Shown here piece by piece: positions 22,748-31,121 of a DNA stretch of 64,000 nt. Under the pieces are notes generated by a model. It was not told the origin of the DNA, did no database searches, and worked only from the letters and a program-made list of their open reading frames with translations. Every line of letters starts with the position of its first letter. Position 1 is the first letter of the stretch. Origin of the DNA: DATBDM01 sp034664425 (GTDB taxonomy: Bacteria; Actinomycetota; Thermoleophilia; Solirubrobacterales; Solirubrobacteraceae). The stretch is taken from NCBI GenBank assembly GCA_034664425.1, contig JAXDHR010000105.1:1-64000 (forward strand), read 5' to 3'. Made by a program: the position numbers and the translations under genes.

Positions 22748-23959
22748 TCAGGCGCCTCCGGTGTCGACTGGCTGAATCTCGAGGAGGGCGTCGATGCGCG
22801 ATTGGACGTCGGCGGAGATGGCCGACTCGTCGCCAACGAGCCAGCCGTGATTGTAGACACCGCGCACGGGGTCCTTGTCGTAGCCCGGCTGGATGTCGAG
22901 CAGGTAGTCCTGGACGTCCTTGGGAAGCGCCGACGCGGCCGAGACGAGCAGCAGCGGCCCGTAGCTGCCCGAGCCCGACAGCGCGGCCGCGGCCGCCGCG
23001 TCGGCGGTCCGCGTCGCGTTGGCGAACACGAGCCCGTGTCCCGGATCGACCAGGTTCCATCCGAAGGTCCCGTCGGCGTAGCGGGCCAGGAAGATCGCGT
23101 TGGTGACCGGGTCGGAGGTGCCGATGCGCTTGACCGGGCCGAGGTTGCGGAGCTGCTTGAGCACGCCGCCGGAGATCGCCTCGGGCGGCCCGACGACGTA
23201 GATCCGTGGCCGCTTGTGGTCCTTGATCGCCGCGACGGTGTCGCGCGGCAGCGTCGACTTCCCTGCCCACAGCACCGGCTCGCCCGACTTGGCCGCCCAC
23301 GACGCCGCCGGCATCGCCAGCGGCGCGCGCGCGGAGGGCGCGACGACGACCGTGTCGCTCGCGCCGCCGGCCGCGCGCGCCTGCAGCCTGTCGATCGAGC
23401 GCGCGATCGCCTCGGAGGAGCCGCCGCCGAGCCGGATCGACTTCAGCCCGCCGGGCCTGGGCGCAACGCCGATCCGGATGACCTGCGCGCCGCCCGCCTT
23501 GGCGGCGCCCGTCGGCGCCAGGTCCTTGAGCGCCTGCTGTGTGACCGCCGGCAGCTGCGCGCCGTCGCTGAGCAGGATCGGCGCGCGCAGCGGACTGCCC
23601 ATGAGCTGGGCGGCGGAGATCGCCGCGCGCCAGTCGTGCTCGTCGGCGAGCACGACGGCCTGCGGCCGGTTCTCGGGCGTCAGCGACGGATACACCGCGA
23701 CCGCGACCGCGGCCGCAACGCTGGCCGGGTCGGCGCCCGGCACGCGCGTCGTGTTCTTCGTGGCGATGATCGGGAAGCCGACGGGCGCGCCCTGCTGCGC
23801 CGGCTGCGGCGTCGAATCAGCCGCCTGCGGCGTCGGCGTCGACGACGCGCGCCCGAGGACGGGCCCGTTGCTGCGTGGAGGGTTGTCGCCGCCGCCACCG
23901 CCGCAGCCCGCAAGGCCGACAGCGACGACGGTCAGCACCAAGAGGAGCCGCGGCCGCAT
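22748..23959 (-). CDS. Lipoprotein with cell-wall-binding repeat 2 (CWB2) type domains
   Basis: A 403-aa exported lipoprotein. The signal peptide ends in the lipobox VGLAGC, followed by a Gly-rich and Pro/Thr/Gln linker to about residue 58. The body shows CWB2-type features: TRVPGADPASVAAAVAVAVYPS, AVVLADEHDWRAAISAAQLM with RAPILLSDG, and a later RIYVVGPPEAISGGVLKQLRN. CWB2 domains bind anionic wall polymers in Firmicutes surface proteins; here the lipid anchor suggests a membrane-to-wall link. The ATG at 23959 is used; a GTG at 23962 lies just before it. Confidence 0.82.
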   Translation of the reverse strand: MRPRLLLVLTVVAVGLAGCGGGGGDNPPRSNGPVLGRASSTPTPQAADSTPQPAQQGAPVGFPIIATKNTTRVPGADPASVAAAVAVAVYPSLTPENRPQAVVLADEHDWRAAISAAQLMGSPLRAPILLSDGAQLPAVTQQALKDLAPTGAAKAGGAQVIRIGVAPRPGGLKSIRLGGGSSEAIARSIDRLQARAAGGASDTVVVAPSARAPLAMPAASWAAKSGEPVLWAGKSTLPRDTVAAIKDHKRPRIYVVGPPEAISGGVLKQLRNLGPVKRIGTSDPVTNAIFLARYADGTFGWNLVDPGHGLVFANATRTADAAAAAALSGSGSYGPLLLVSAASALPKDVQDYLLDIQPGYDKDPVRGVYNHGWLVGDESAISADVQSRIDALLEIQPVDTGGA

Positions 23960-24075
23960 CACCGAACACGCAGGCTAGAAGAGACACGCCCGCGCGTCTC
24001 CAGAAGAGGGGGATTCGAAACGAATGCGCCGGGGCACCCGCTACTCTGCAGCGCCGGTCGCTCAAGCCCACGCGG

Positions 24076-24106
24076 TTGACGACCGAACAACGACTCGACA
24101 CATAAT
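24076..24106 (+). promoter_or_regulatory. Candidate promoter of the riboswitch transcript
   Basis: TTGACG (24076-24081) and CATAAT (24101-24106) resemble -35 and -10 boxes, with a rather long 19-bp spacer. Transcription would start about 15 bp before the riboswitch. A second possible -10 (TATATG) lies nearby at about 24117. Confidence 0.35.
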
Positions 24107-24126
24107 CGCGGCTTCCTATATGTTGC

Positions 24127-24253
24127 CGCGCCATGCCGAACTCCCGGTGAGGGCCGGGAGGCGGGGGACCCAAAGCAGTTGGGGCGAATCGCGCCGCAAG
24201 GCGTGAAGCGCAGGCTCTTTCAGCGCTAGCCCGTCAGCTAACCCCGTAGGCCG
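24127..24253 (+). promoter_or_regulatory. Cyclic-di-AMP riboswitch (ydaO/yuaA class)
   Basis: The conserved core elements occur in order. GCGGGGGACCCAA lies at 24161-24173 and TTGGGGCGAATC at 24179-24190. A hairpin arm with GCGCAGGCT follows. The 3' block GCTAGCCCGTCAGCTAACC (24225-24243) ends CCGTAGGC. The 5' strand CGCC...CCGAACT closes the outer helix with the 3' GGC. This matches the ydaO/yuaA architecture closely. In actinobacteria the class usually precedes cell-wall hydrolase genes and switches them off when c-di-AMP is high. The start codon of the hydrolase lies 20 bp downstream. Confidence 0.93.
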
Positions 24254-24272
24254 ACGAAAGAGGATTCAGGCC

Positions 24273-24872
24273 TTGAACTGCTTGCGGGCGTTTGCCCTTA
24301 CGCTGGTATCTACCGCGCTGCTTCCCGCCGCGGCTTTCGCGCAATCGCCGACGACCCAGAGCAGCACGGGTGGTGCCGCGTTCCCGCCCGACGCCCCGGC
24401 GAACATGACGACCCCCGGCTCCAAGGCCAAGCTCCTGCCCGATGGCACCGCGGCCGCGCCGGCCGGCGCTCCGATCGCCGTCCAGCGCGCGATCTTCGCC
24501 GCCAATAGGATCCAGGACAAGCCGTACGTCTACGGCGGCGGCCACGGGTCCTTCAAGAGCCGCGGCTACGACTGCTCGGGCACCGTCTCCTACATGCTGC
24601 ACGGCGGCAAGCTGCTCTCGAGCCCGCTCGACTCCTCGAGCTTCATGGCCTGGGGCGCGCGCGGCATCGGTGAGTGGATCACGGTCTACACCAATCCGGG
24701 CCACGCGTACGCGTACGTGGCCGGGCTGAGGCTCGACACGAGCCGCGCCGGCATGTACGGCGTGCGCATCTCCAAGCGCGTGTCGGCGGCGGCGTTCGAG
24801 AGCGGCCCCCGCTGGCGTCCCACGCCGCGCTCCAACGCGGGCTTCAGCGCCCGCCACCCCGTCGGGTACTAA
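24273..24872 (+). CDS. Secreted NlpC/P60-like cell-wall peptidase
   Basis: A 199-aa secreted protein. Residues 1-23 are a signal peptide (MNCLRAFALTLVSTALL then PAAAFA). A linker leads to the peptidase domain, IQDKPYVYGGGHGSFKSRG. The catalytic Cys101 is in YDCSGTVSYML and the His144 in NPGHAYAYVAG, the order of NlpC/P60 enzymes that cut peptidoglycan stem peptides. The TTG start is chosen because AAAGAGG lies about 9 bp upstream and because it begins the signal peptide. It is controlled by the c-di-AMP riboswitch directly upstream. The 3' end overlaps the convergent thioesterase gene by 4 bp. Confidence 0.88.
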   Translation: MNCLRAFALTLVSTALLPAAAFAQSPTTQSSTGGAAFPPDAPANMTTPGSKAKLLPDGTAAAPAGAPIAVQRAIFAANRIQDKPYVYGGGHGSFKSRGYDCSGTVSYMLHGGKLLSSPLDSSSFMAWGARGIGEWITVYTNPGHAYAYVAGLRLDTSRAGMYGVRISKRVSAAAFESGPRWRPTPRSNAGFSARHPVGY

Positions 24873-25369
24873 GGTTCCAGGGGATCTCCGGCGCGGCGGA
24901 TCTCGTCGCGCTCGCCCAGCCGGTTGCGCCGCCGGGTCTGCGCCTCGCGCTCGCGGCGGATCTCGTCCGGCTCGGACGTGAGCAGGGGCGGGATGTCGAT
25001 CGGCCGCCCGTCGTCGTCGAGCGCGACCATCGTCAGGTAGGCCGTGCTCGTGTGCCGCACCTCGCCGGTGCGCGGCCGCTCGGCCTCCACGCGCACGCCG
25101 ACCTCCATCGAGCTGCGCCAGACGGCGTTGACCGAGGCCTTGAAGCTCATCAGCTCGCCGGGATGGACGGGCTCGAGGAACGTCATCCGGTCCATCGCCG
25201 CCGTGACCACCCGGGCGCGAGCGTGCTTGATCGCGGCGATGCCGGCCGCCTCGTCGCAGAGGCGCATGACCGCGCCGCCGTGCACGAACCCGGCCGAGTT
25301 GGCGTCGGTGAGGTTCATCCACCGGACGAGGACGGCTCGTGACTCGGACGCGGCGCGGGGCTCCATCAC
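24869..25369 (-). CDS. Acyl-CoA thioesterase, hotdog fold
   Basis: A 166-aa hotdog-fold thioesterase of the acyl-CoA hydrolase (YciA/ACOT) type. It begins SRAVLVRWMNLTDANSAGFVHGGAVMRLCDEAAGIAAIKH, where the Asn/Asp and the HGG...DEAAG helix match the family. It continues with RMTFLEPVHPGELMSFKASV and MEVGVRVEAE. A charged helical tail follows residue 125. It hydrolyses acyl-CoA to free acid and CoA; chain preference is unknown. Two start codons are adjacent (25369 and 25366). Confidence 0.88.
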   Translation of the reverse strand: MMEPRAASESRAVLVRWMNLTDANSAGFVHGGAVMRLCDEAAGIAAIKHARARVVTAAMDRMTFLEPVHPGELMSFKASVNAVWRSSMEVGVRVEAERPRTGEVRHTSTAYLTMVALDDDGRPIDIPPLLTSEPDEIRREREAQTRRRNRLGERDEIRRAGDPLEP

Positions 25370-25430
25370 GCAGCCGGTACGCTAGCCCCTCGGGAGACGA
25401 CTCGGACCACCCCCCCAAGGAGGCAACGTC

Positions 25431-26219
25431 GTGCCAGGCATGGGCGGACGCATGTCCACCGTCATCAAGGCGAAGATCAACAAGATGCTCGACAAGGCGG
25501 AGGACCCCTCCGAGACGATCGAGTACAGCTACCAGAAGCAGATGGAACTGCTGCAGAACGTCAAGAAGGGGATCGCCGACGTCGTCACGTCGAAGAAGCG
25601 CCTCCAGCTGCAGCAGTCCAAGCTCCAGCAGCAGGTCGTCAAGCTCGACACGCAGGCGCGTCAGGCGCTCGCGCAGAACCGCGAGGACCTCGCCCGCACC
25701 GCGCTCGAGCGCAAGCAGTTCGCGCAGACCGAGTTGCAGTCGCTCGATCAGCAGGTCGCCGAGCTCGAGTCCCAGCAGTCCCAGCTGATCGAGAAGGAGC
25801 AGAAGCTCCGCACGAAGCTCGAGCAGTTCCGGACCCGCAAGGAGGTCATCAAGGCCCAGTACTCCGCCGCGGAGGCCCAGGTCAAGATCTCCGAGGCCGC
25901 GACGGGCGTCGGGGAGGAGATGGCCGACGTCGGCATGGCGATGCAGCGCGCCATGGACAAGACGGAAACCATGCGCGCCCGCGCGAGCGCGATGGATGAG
26001 CTCGAGGCCTCCGGCGCGTTCGACGACACCCTGCAGCTCGGCTCCGGCGGCGACGACATCGACCGCCAGCTCTCCGAGCTGACCTCCGGCAGCCAGGTCG
26101 ACGACGACCTCGCGCGCATGAAGGCCGAGCTCGGGACCGGCAGCGCCCCCACCCAGGGCGAGCTGGGCGCCGGCAGCGCGCAGGAGCAATCGCCCTCGGG
26201 GCCGGAGCGCCAGCCGTGA
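25431..26219 (+). CDS. pspA: PspA/IM30 (Vipp1) family membrane-stress protein
   Basis: A 262-aa coiled-coil protein. The N-terminal amphipathic part is followed by KINKMLDKAEDPSETIEYSYQKQMELLQNVKKGIADVV, a typical PspA start. Long helices run to about residue 185, rich in Gln/Glu/Lys. The C-terminus (about 190-262) is an acidic, Gly/Ser-rich tail. PspA binds the inner face of the membrane under envelope stress and forms oligomers. A strong AAGGAGG precedes the GTG start. It overlaps pspAA by 4 bp. Confidence 0.93.
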   Translation: MPGMGGRMSTVIKAKINKMLDKAEDPSETIEYSYQKQMELLQNVKKGIADVVTSKKRLQLQQSKLQQQVVKLDTQARQALAQNREDLARTALERKQFAQTELQSLDQQVAELESQQSQLIEKEQKLRTKLEQFRTRKEVIKAQYSAAEAQVKISEAATGVGEEMADVGMAMQRAMDKTETMRARASAMDELEASGAFDDTLQLGSGGDDIDRQLSELTSGSQVDDDLARMKAELGTGSAPTQGELGAGSAQEQSPSGPERQP

Positions 26220-26494
26220 TCGTCAGGATCGCGACCGAGGATCAGTACCGGTTGCCCGACGAGGACGCGGCACGGCTCAACGAGCTCGACAACGAGGCGG
26301 TGGTCGCCGTCGAGGCGGGCGACGAGGACCGCTTCCACGAGCTCTTCGAGTCGATGCTCGAGCTGGTCCGCCGCGACGGCCAACGGCTCGGCGACGACGA
26401 GATCGAGGAGTCCGACGTCATCATTCCGCCGCCCGACCTCAGCTTCGTCGAGGCGGGGGCCGAGTTCACGGGCGACGGGCTGATCCCCGACTGA
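26216..26494 (+). CDS. pspAA: PspA-associated protein PspAA
   Basis: A 92-aa acidic protein matching the PspAA family. It starts MIVRIATEDQYRLPDEDAARLNELDN, then VVAVEAGDEDRFHELFESML, and ends with a ESDVIIPPPDLSFVEA segment. Such proteins accompany actinobacterial and archaeal PspA, and together with PspAB form a Psp-type envelope-stress module. The GTG start overlaps the pspA stop (GTGA). The biochemical role of PspAA is not established. Confidence 0.9.
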   Translation: MIVRIATEDQYRLPDEDAARLNELDNEAVVAVEAGDEDRFHELFESMLELVRRDGQRLGDDEIEESDVIIPPPDLSFVEAGAEFTGDGLIPD

Positions 26495-26499
26495 GCCGC

Positions 26500-26900
26500 G
26501 CCGGCGCCATCAGGACGACCCGCAGCGTCGTCACCTGCGCGCCGGCCGCCGACTGCACGCGGGCGTTGACGAGGATGCTCGCCCGCGGCGCGCGGACCGC
26601 TCTGCGCGCGGCCTCCGGCGTCAGCTGCAGGCCCACTGTTCGTGTCGCCCGAGCCTCTCCCCGGAGTCGGGCAGCGTCGCCGTCAGCCGCAGCACTCGCG
26701 TGCGCGGGCGGCGACGTCGGTGGCGCTCGTCTGCGCGAGCTCGACGCGGCCGTCGGCGCCGCCGGTGTTGGCGAGACGGACGGTTCCGCTCGCCGAGGAG
26801 TCCGGGACGAGGTGATCGGCGATGAGCGTCGCCGCCCCGTCGTGGTCGGACTGCAGGCGATCCGCGCGGCCAGCGCCGCGGTCGCCGGCCTCGCCGGCAT
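26500..26900 (-). pseudogene. Frame-disrupted third gene of the TasA/SipW cluster
   Basis: Coding-like sequence runs through all three minus-strand frames. From an ATG at 26900 one frame gives a short hydrophobic start. About 60 bp later a second frame gives ATLIADHLVPDSSASGTVRL and ANTGGADGRVELAQTSATDV, then hits a stop near 26686. A third frame gives RVLRLTATLPDSG. The first frame resumes with GLQLTPEAARRAVRAPRASI and a strand-rich end. The pieces together read like a secreted beta-sandwich protein (an ANTGGADG strand turn as in TasA-type proteins). Either this is a decaying gene or the assembly carries indels here. It starts 3 bp after the signal peptidase stop. Confidence 0.45.
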
Positions 26901-26903
26901 GGC

Positions 26904-27473
26904 CTACGTCTGGGCCGCCGCGCGTTCACGCAGTAGCGCGCCGCCCTCGCGCCACACGCCCGCGAGCGCCCAGAAGGCGAGCACGAAGGCGGGCACCGCC
27001 ACCAGCCACACGCGCAGGCCGGGGCGGCTCATCGCGATGAACGGCCAGCCCACGTAGGGGATCGAGAACCGCACGCGCGCCTGCGTCGGGTGGGGGAGCG
27101 CGAAGGCCGCCGGGTCGGCGACCGGATTGTTGTCGCCCCGGGTCCGGTAGCGCCGCTCGCCGCCGCGCGCCGCGATCGAGACGATCCGGTGGCTGAGCGG
27201 ATGGGCGGCGCCCGGCGGGACGTAGGTGATGACGTCGCCGACGCGCAGGTCCGACACGGGCACCTCCTCGTCGAAGATCAGCGAGCCGCGGTGAATCGCC
27301 GGCTCCATCGAGACGCCGGTGAGGACGTAGCGATGGAGACCGAGCAGCGTGGGCGCGAAGCCCGCCGCCAGGACGGCGACGACAACCATGAGCATGACCC
27401 GACCGAGCCCTCCGGCGGCGAGGGACGCCAGCCGGAACGTTCGGTGCGGGCTCGCGTGGCGGGCAGCGGTCAT
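26904..27473 (-). CDS. SipW-type signal peptidase I
   Basis: A 189-aa membrane peptidase of family S26. One N-terminal membrane segment (about 26-45) leads to the nucleophile Ser55 in TGVSMEPAI. The DVITYVPPG strand follows, then His95 in HPLSHRIV. A His in place of the Lys general base marks the ER/archaeal/SipW type. A GDNNPVAD region and a second C-terminal membrane segment (VWLVAVPAFVLAFWALAG) follow. It lies 29 bp after the TasA-like gene, which it probably processes. Confidence 0.9.
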   Translation of the reverse strand: MTAARHASPHRTFRLASLAAGGLGRVMLMVVVAVLAAGFAPTLLGLHRYVLTGVSMEPAIHRGSLIFDEEVPVSDLRVGDVITYVPPGAAHPLSHRIVSIAARGGERRYRTRGDNNPVADPAAFALPHPTQARVRFSIPYVGWPFIAMSRPGLRVWLVAVPAFVLAFWALAGVWREGGALLRERAAAQT

Positions 27474-27502
27474 GATGTGCCTCAGTCCCGCGGCGATGCC
27501 GG

Positions 27503-28072
27503 TCAGGCCTGTGTGGCGCTCCAGGTGAAGTCGAGCGAGAGCCCGGACGACTGGTAGGCGTTGTCGCCGGTCAGGCCGGTCGGCCAGGTCACCGTGAAGC
27601 GGTACGTATGGCTCGTGCCGCCGGCCCACGTGCCGAGCGCCGTCGTGCCGATGCTCGAGACCAGAGTGGCGGGCAGCGGCGTGCCGGTCACGGCGTCGCT
27701 CGGGTTGAGCTCGTCGACCGCGAGCCTGAGCCGGTTGGAGAGGTCGGACCCGGGGCCGGTCGGCGTCGGGGTGGCCATGCCGAGGCTGAAGAGGCCGGGC
27801 ACGTTGCCCGTGTTGGAGACGGTCACCGTGCCGGTCACCGTGTCGCCGGGCTTCATGTTGTCGGCGTGGAAGATCGCGCCCTCGGTGCCGTTGCTCTTCT
27901 TGTCGTTGCTCACCGTCAGCGCGCCGGCGGTGATCATGTTCCCGGGGGAGGCCGACTGGGAGGTGAAGCTCGCCCCCGAGCCGACGGCGAGGCCGCCCGC
28001 GACGACGAGCATCAGCAAGGCCCCCATCAGGGTGCGCGGTGAGGCATGCCAGACGGCGGCGAAGCGCTGCAT
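27503..28072 (-). CDS. TasA/camelysin-like secreted fibre-type protein
   Basis: A 189-aa exported protein. A basic N-terminus precedes a hydrophobic core TLMGALLMLVVAGGLAVGSG and then ASFTSQSASPGNMITAGALTV, which is the usual start of TasA/camelysin-type mature proteins. The body is beta-rich: MKPGDTVTGTVTVSNTGNVPG, ALGTWAGGTSHTYRFTVTWP and GDNAYQSSGLSLDFTW. Homologues form extracellular fibres or act as surface metalloprotease-like proteins. Processing by the SipW-type peptidase downstream is likely. ATG at 28072 has AAAGGAC upstream. Confidence 0.87.
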   Translation of the reverse strand: MQRFAAVWHASPRTLMGALLMLVVAGGLAVGSGASFTSQSASPGNMITAGALTVSNDKKSNGTEGAIFHADNMKPGDTVTGTVTVSNTGNVPGLFSLGMATPTPTGPGSDLSNRLRLAVDELNPSDAVTGTPLPATLVSSIGTTALGTWAGGTSHTYRFTVTWPTGLTGDNAYQSSGLSLDFTWSATQA

Positions 28073-28228
28073 CTGCGGTCCTTTCACTGGGTTCACCCGC
28101 CGGTACGGCGCGGAGCCGCGGGAGCGGGTGCCGCAGATATCGACGCCGCATGCAGCGGCTTTAGGTCCCGGCGTCCAACACTCGTCCAGTCTGGAGGGAT
28201 GGGGCACGTACCCCAGGGCCCTGAACGC

Positions 28229-28801
28229 CTAGATCGGGATGCCCCAGAGCGGGAACCAGCGCTCGAGCTCGGGTTCGACGGGCAGCTCGGCGCCGATCTG
28301 CGCCTTCAGCCGCAGCTCGCGCTCGTTGTCGCGCTGCTGGGGGCCCCCGGCGGGCACGAACGGATAGAACGCCCCGCGCTTGTAGTTGTAGATCCAGTAG
28401 ACGGGGCGGTCCTGGGCGTCGCGGAAGGAGAACACCGCGCAGAGGATGCGCTCGCCGTAGCCGCCGGCCTGCAGCGCGCTCGAGACCGCGTTGATGCCGA
28501 CGACGAGGTCTTCGAAGTCCTCGTCGGCGAGCACCATCCAGCGGTAGCCGTAGTCGTCGTCGGTGCGCTCGACGGTGGTGCCGGCATCCGAGCCCGTGCC
28601 GCGCACGACCTCCTCCATGTCACGCACGATCCCGTCGAAGTCGGCGGTGGCGAGCGGCTGGAAGACGATCGCGGCCTTGCCCGAGCTGCGCAGCTCGAGC
28701 GTCAGCTCGAGCGTCACGTACGCGGTGCTCATCGCGAACAGCCGGTCGGGCGCCGGCTGCGCGAGCGTGCGCTTGCCGCGCAGGATGTCGAGCAGGCCCA
28801 T
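28229..28801 (-). CDS. pspAB: PspA-associated protein PspAB
   Basis: A 190-aa protein of the PspAB family. It starts MGLLDILRGKRTLAQPAPDRLF and contains LELRSSGKAAIVFQPLATADF, DDYGYRWMVLADEDFEDLV and PVYWIYNYKRGAFYPFVP. It is found beside HtpX and PspA in actinobacteria and archaea, within Psp-type modules, but its activity is unknown. It starts 9 bp after the htpX stop, so the two are co-transcribed. No membrane span is visible. Confidence 0.9.
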   Translation of the reverse strand: MGLLDILRGKRTLAQPAPDRLFAMSTAYVTLELTLELRSSGKAAIVFQPLATADFDGIVRDMEEVVRGTGSDAGTTVERTDDDYGYRWMVLADEDFEDLVVGINAVSSALQAGGYGERILCAVFSFRDAQDRPVYWIYNYKRGAFYPFVPAGGPQQRDNERELRLKAQIGAELPVEPELERWFPLWGIPI

Positions 28802-28810
28802 GCCTGAAGG

Positions 28811-29710
28811 CTACGCGGTGCCCTGGAGCTGCGCCTCGAGGCGCTGCAGGGCGGCGATGCGCTTCTCCAGCGGCGGGTGCGTGGAGAAGAGCCCGGCGAG
28901 CGCCTTGCCGGTCTTCGGCGGGAAGATGTAGAAGGCCGACAGCTCGCTGGAGGCCCGCAGGTCGCGCTCGGGGATCCGCTCCATGCCCCCGGAGATCTTC
29001 ACGAGCGCCGAGGCGAGCGCGCTGGGCCGGCCGGTGATGATCGCCGAGCCGCGGTCGGCGGCGAACTCGCGATAGCGCGAGAGCGCCTGCATCAGGAAGA
29101 ACGAGACCACGTAGACGCCGAGCGAGACCAGGAAGAGCACGAGGAAGCTCGGGTTGTCGTCGTCGTCCGAGGCCCCGCCGCCGCCGAAGAAGAAGCCGAA
29201 CTGGACGATGTAGGCGGCGATCGTCGCGAAGAACGAGGCCAGCGTCATCACCAGCACGTCGCGGTTGGCGACGTGGGTGAGCTCATGCGCGAGCACGCCC
29301 TCGAGCTCGGCGGGGGAGAGCAGATCCATGATCCCCGTCGTCGCGCAGACCGTGGCGCTCTTGGGCGAGCGGCCGAGCGCGAAGGCGTTGGGCATCCGCG
29401 TGTTGGCGACGGCGACCTTCGGCTTGGGAAGGTCGGCCTGCACGCACAGGCGGTCGATCATCGCGTGCAGCTGCGGCGCCTCGGCCGGGCTGACCTGGCG
29501 GGCGCCCATCGCGGCGAGTGCGAGCTTGTCGGACGCGAACAGGTTCAGCAGCGCGAGGCCACCGGCGATCACCGCGACCCCGATGCCGTTGACGCCGACC
29601 GCGATCAGCGCGACGACGAGGATCACGTAGAGCACGCCGAGCAGGAACAGGGTGAAGGTCATCCGGACCTGCAGTCCGGTGTCCTTGCCGAAGGAGGTGG
29701 GTCGTGGCAT
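28811..29710 (-). CDS. htpX: HtpX family zinc metalloprotease
   Basis: A 299-aa M48 membrane protease. Two N-terminal membrane segments (MTFTLFLLGVLYVILVVALI and a following one) lead to KVAVANTRMPNAFALGRSPK. The zinc motif is LAHELTHVANRDVL (HExxH), and the third ligand is in REFAADRGSA. Two more hydrophobic stretches lie between them. It degrades damaged membrane proteins. The ATG at 29710 begins the family-like N-terminus; one at 29722 would add four residues. It is transcribed with pspAB. Confidence 0.92.
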   Translation of the reverse strand: MPRPTSFGKDTGLQVRMTFTLFLLGVLYVILVVALIAVGVNGIGVAVIAGGLALLNLFASDKLALAAMGARQVSPAEAPQLHAMIDRLCVQADLPKPKVAVANTRMPNAFALGRSPKSATVCATTGIMDLLSPAELEGVLAHELTHVANRDVLVMTLASFFATIAAYIVQFGFFFGGGGASDDDDNPSFLVLFLVSLGVYVVSFFLMQALSRYREFAADRGSAIITGRPSALASALVKISGGMERIPERDLRASSELSAFYIFPPKTGKALAGLFSTHPPLEKRIAALQRLEAQLQGTA

Positions 29711-29862
29711 CTCGCCTCTCATCTTCGCATGCTCACGGACGCCTTGAGCAACTTCTTACCTTTGATGAGCGACGCACGGTGGCCGGGCAAGAACTCCTGC
29801 AAAGTGCAGGATCCGTTGCACCAGGGGCTCATGGGTGGGGAAGCTCGCAGCGGTCGCCTAGG

Positions 29863-31098
29863 ATGGCCCGCCGCATGGCTCTTCGCGTTCGCGTCCTGCT
29901 GGCCGCGGCGGCAGTACCCCTGCTGCTGTGGCTCGCGCTACCCATGGTGTCGAGCGGCGCCTCGAGCGCCACGATCCAGCATCGGATCACGTCCAAGCAG
30001 GCGCAGATCCGCGCGAAGAAGGGTCACGAGCAGGTGCTCTCGACCGACATCGCGGCCTACACGAGCCACATCAACGCGCTCGAGGGCGACATCACCGTGC
30101 TTCAGGGCCGGCAGGCCCGGCTGCAGTCCGACCTCGACGCCAAGCGGCTGGAGCTCGCGAAGATCCAGGGCAACCTGCGCGCGGAGCGGCTGCGGCTGAT
30201 CCGGCTCAAGGCCAAGCTCGCGGATGCCAAGCGCCAGCTGGCCGCGCGGCTCGTGCAGCTCTACAAGTCCGACCGCGCGGACATCGTCACCGTGGTGCTC
30301 AACGCGCACGGCATGCAGGACCTGATCGAGTCGGCCGACTTCATGCGCCGGATCTCCGACCAGGACGGCCGCATCCTCGACCGCGTCAAGGTCGCCAAGG
30401 CGCAGTCGGAGAAGTCGGCCGCCCACCTCGCCAAGCTCGAGCAGCAGGCCGCGGCGATCGCGCAGTCGATCCAGCAGCGGCGCGACGCCGTGATCCGCGT
30501 CAAGGGCCAGCTCGTCTCACGTCAGCAGAGCGCTCAGCGCGCGCGCGACCAGAAGGCGAGCGCCCTGGCCTCTACGCGCAACCAGCGCCACCACCTCGAG
30601 GACGACGTCGCCGCGCTGCAGCGCCGGCAGCAGGCGATCACCGCGCGCCTGCAGGCCGCCGCCGCACGCGCCGCCGGTGCGCCCGCGACGGGTCCCGCCG
30701 GTCCGATCCGCCAGGGCTCGGGCGGTCTGATCTGGCCCGTCAACGGTCCGATCACCTCGCCGTTCTGCGAGCGTCGCGCGTGGGAGGCCTGTCACCCCGG
30801 CATCGACATCGGCGTTCCGTCGGGCACGCCGATCCGCGCCGCTGCCGCCGGCCGCGTCGTGCTGATGCAGGGGGAGGCGTCCTCCGGCGGATACGGCAAC
30901 TTCACCTGCATCCAGCACTCCGCGACGATGAGCACCTGCTATGCGCACCAGTCGCGCTTCGCGACGTCGATGGGCGCGAGCGTCAGCCAGGGGCAGGTCA
31001 TCGGCTACACGGGCTGCACCGGCCTCTGCTTCGGACCGCACCTGCACTTCGAGGTCCGCATCAACGGCTCGGTCGTCAACCCGATGAACTATCTGTAG
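29863..31098 (+). CDS. Secreted M23 peptidase with long coiled coil (EnvC-like)
   Basis: A 411-aa exported protein. Residues 1-35 form a signal peptide or anchor (VRVLLAAAAVPLLLWLALP). A coiled coil of about 240 residues follows (QHRITSKQAQIRAKKGHEQ... to ...RRQQAITARLQ). The C-terminal M23 domain has the zinc ligands of HPGIDIG and the HLHFEV motif, plus two extra Cys pairs (FCERRAWEAC, TGCTGLCFGPH). The architecture resembles EnvC/NlpD-type proteins that cut peptidoglycan or activate amidases in daughter-cell separation; both HxxxD and HxH are intact, so peptidase activity is plausible. Divergent from htpX. Confidence 0.92.
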   Translation: MARRMALRVRVLLAAAAVPLLLWLALPMVSSGASSATIQHRITSKQAQIRAKKGHEQVLSTDIAAYTSHINALEGDITVLQGRQARLQSDLDAKRLELAKIQGNLRAERLRLIRLKAKLADAKRQLAARLVQLYKSDRADIVTVVLNAHGMQDLIESADFMRRISDQDGRILDRVKVAKAQSEKSAAHLAKLEQQAAAIAQSIQQRRDAVIRVKGQLVSRQQSAQRARDQKASALASTRNQRHHLEDDVAALQRRQQAITARLQAAAARAAGAPATGPAGPIRQGSGGLIWPVNGPITSPFCERRAWEACHPGIDIGVPSGTPIRAAAAGRVVLMQGEASSGGYGNFTCIQHSATMSTCYAHQSRFATSMGASVSQGQVIGYTGCTGLCFGPHLHFEVRINGSVVNPMNYL

Positions 31099-31121
31099 CT
31101 CCGCTCGTAGTCTTCGGGTGA

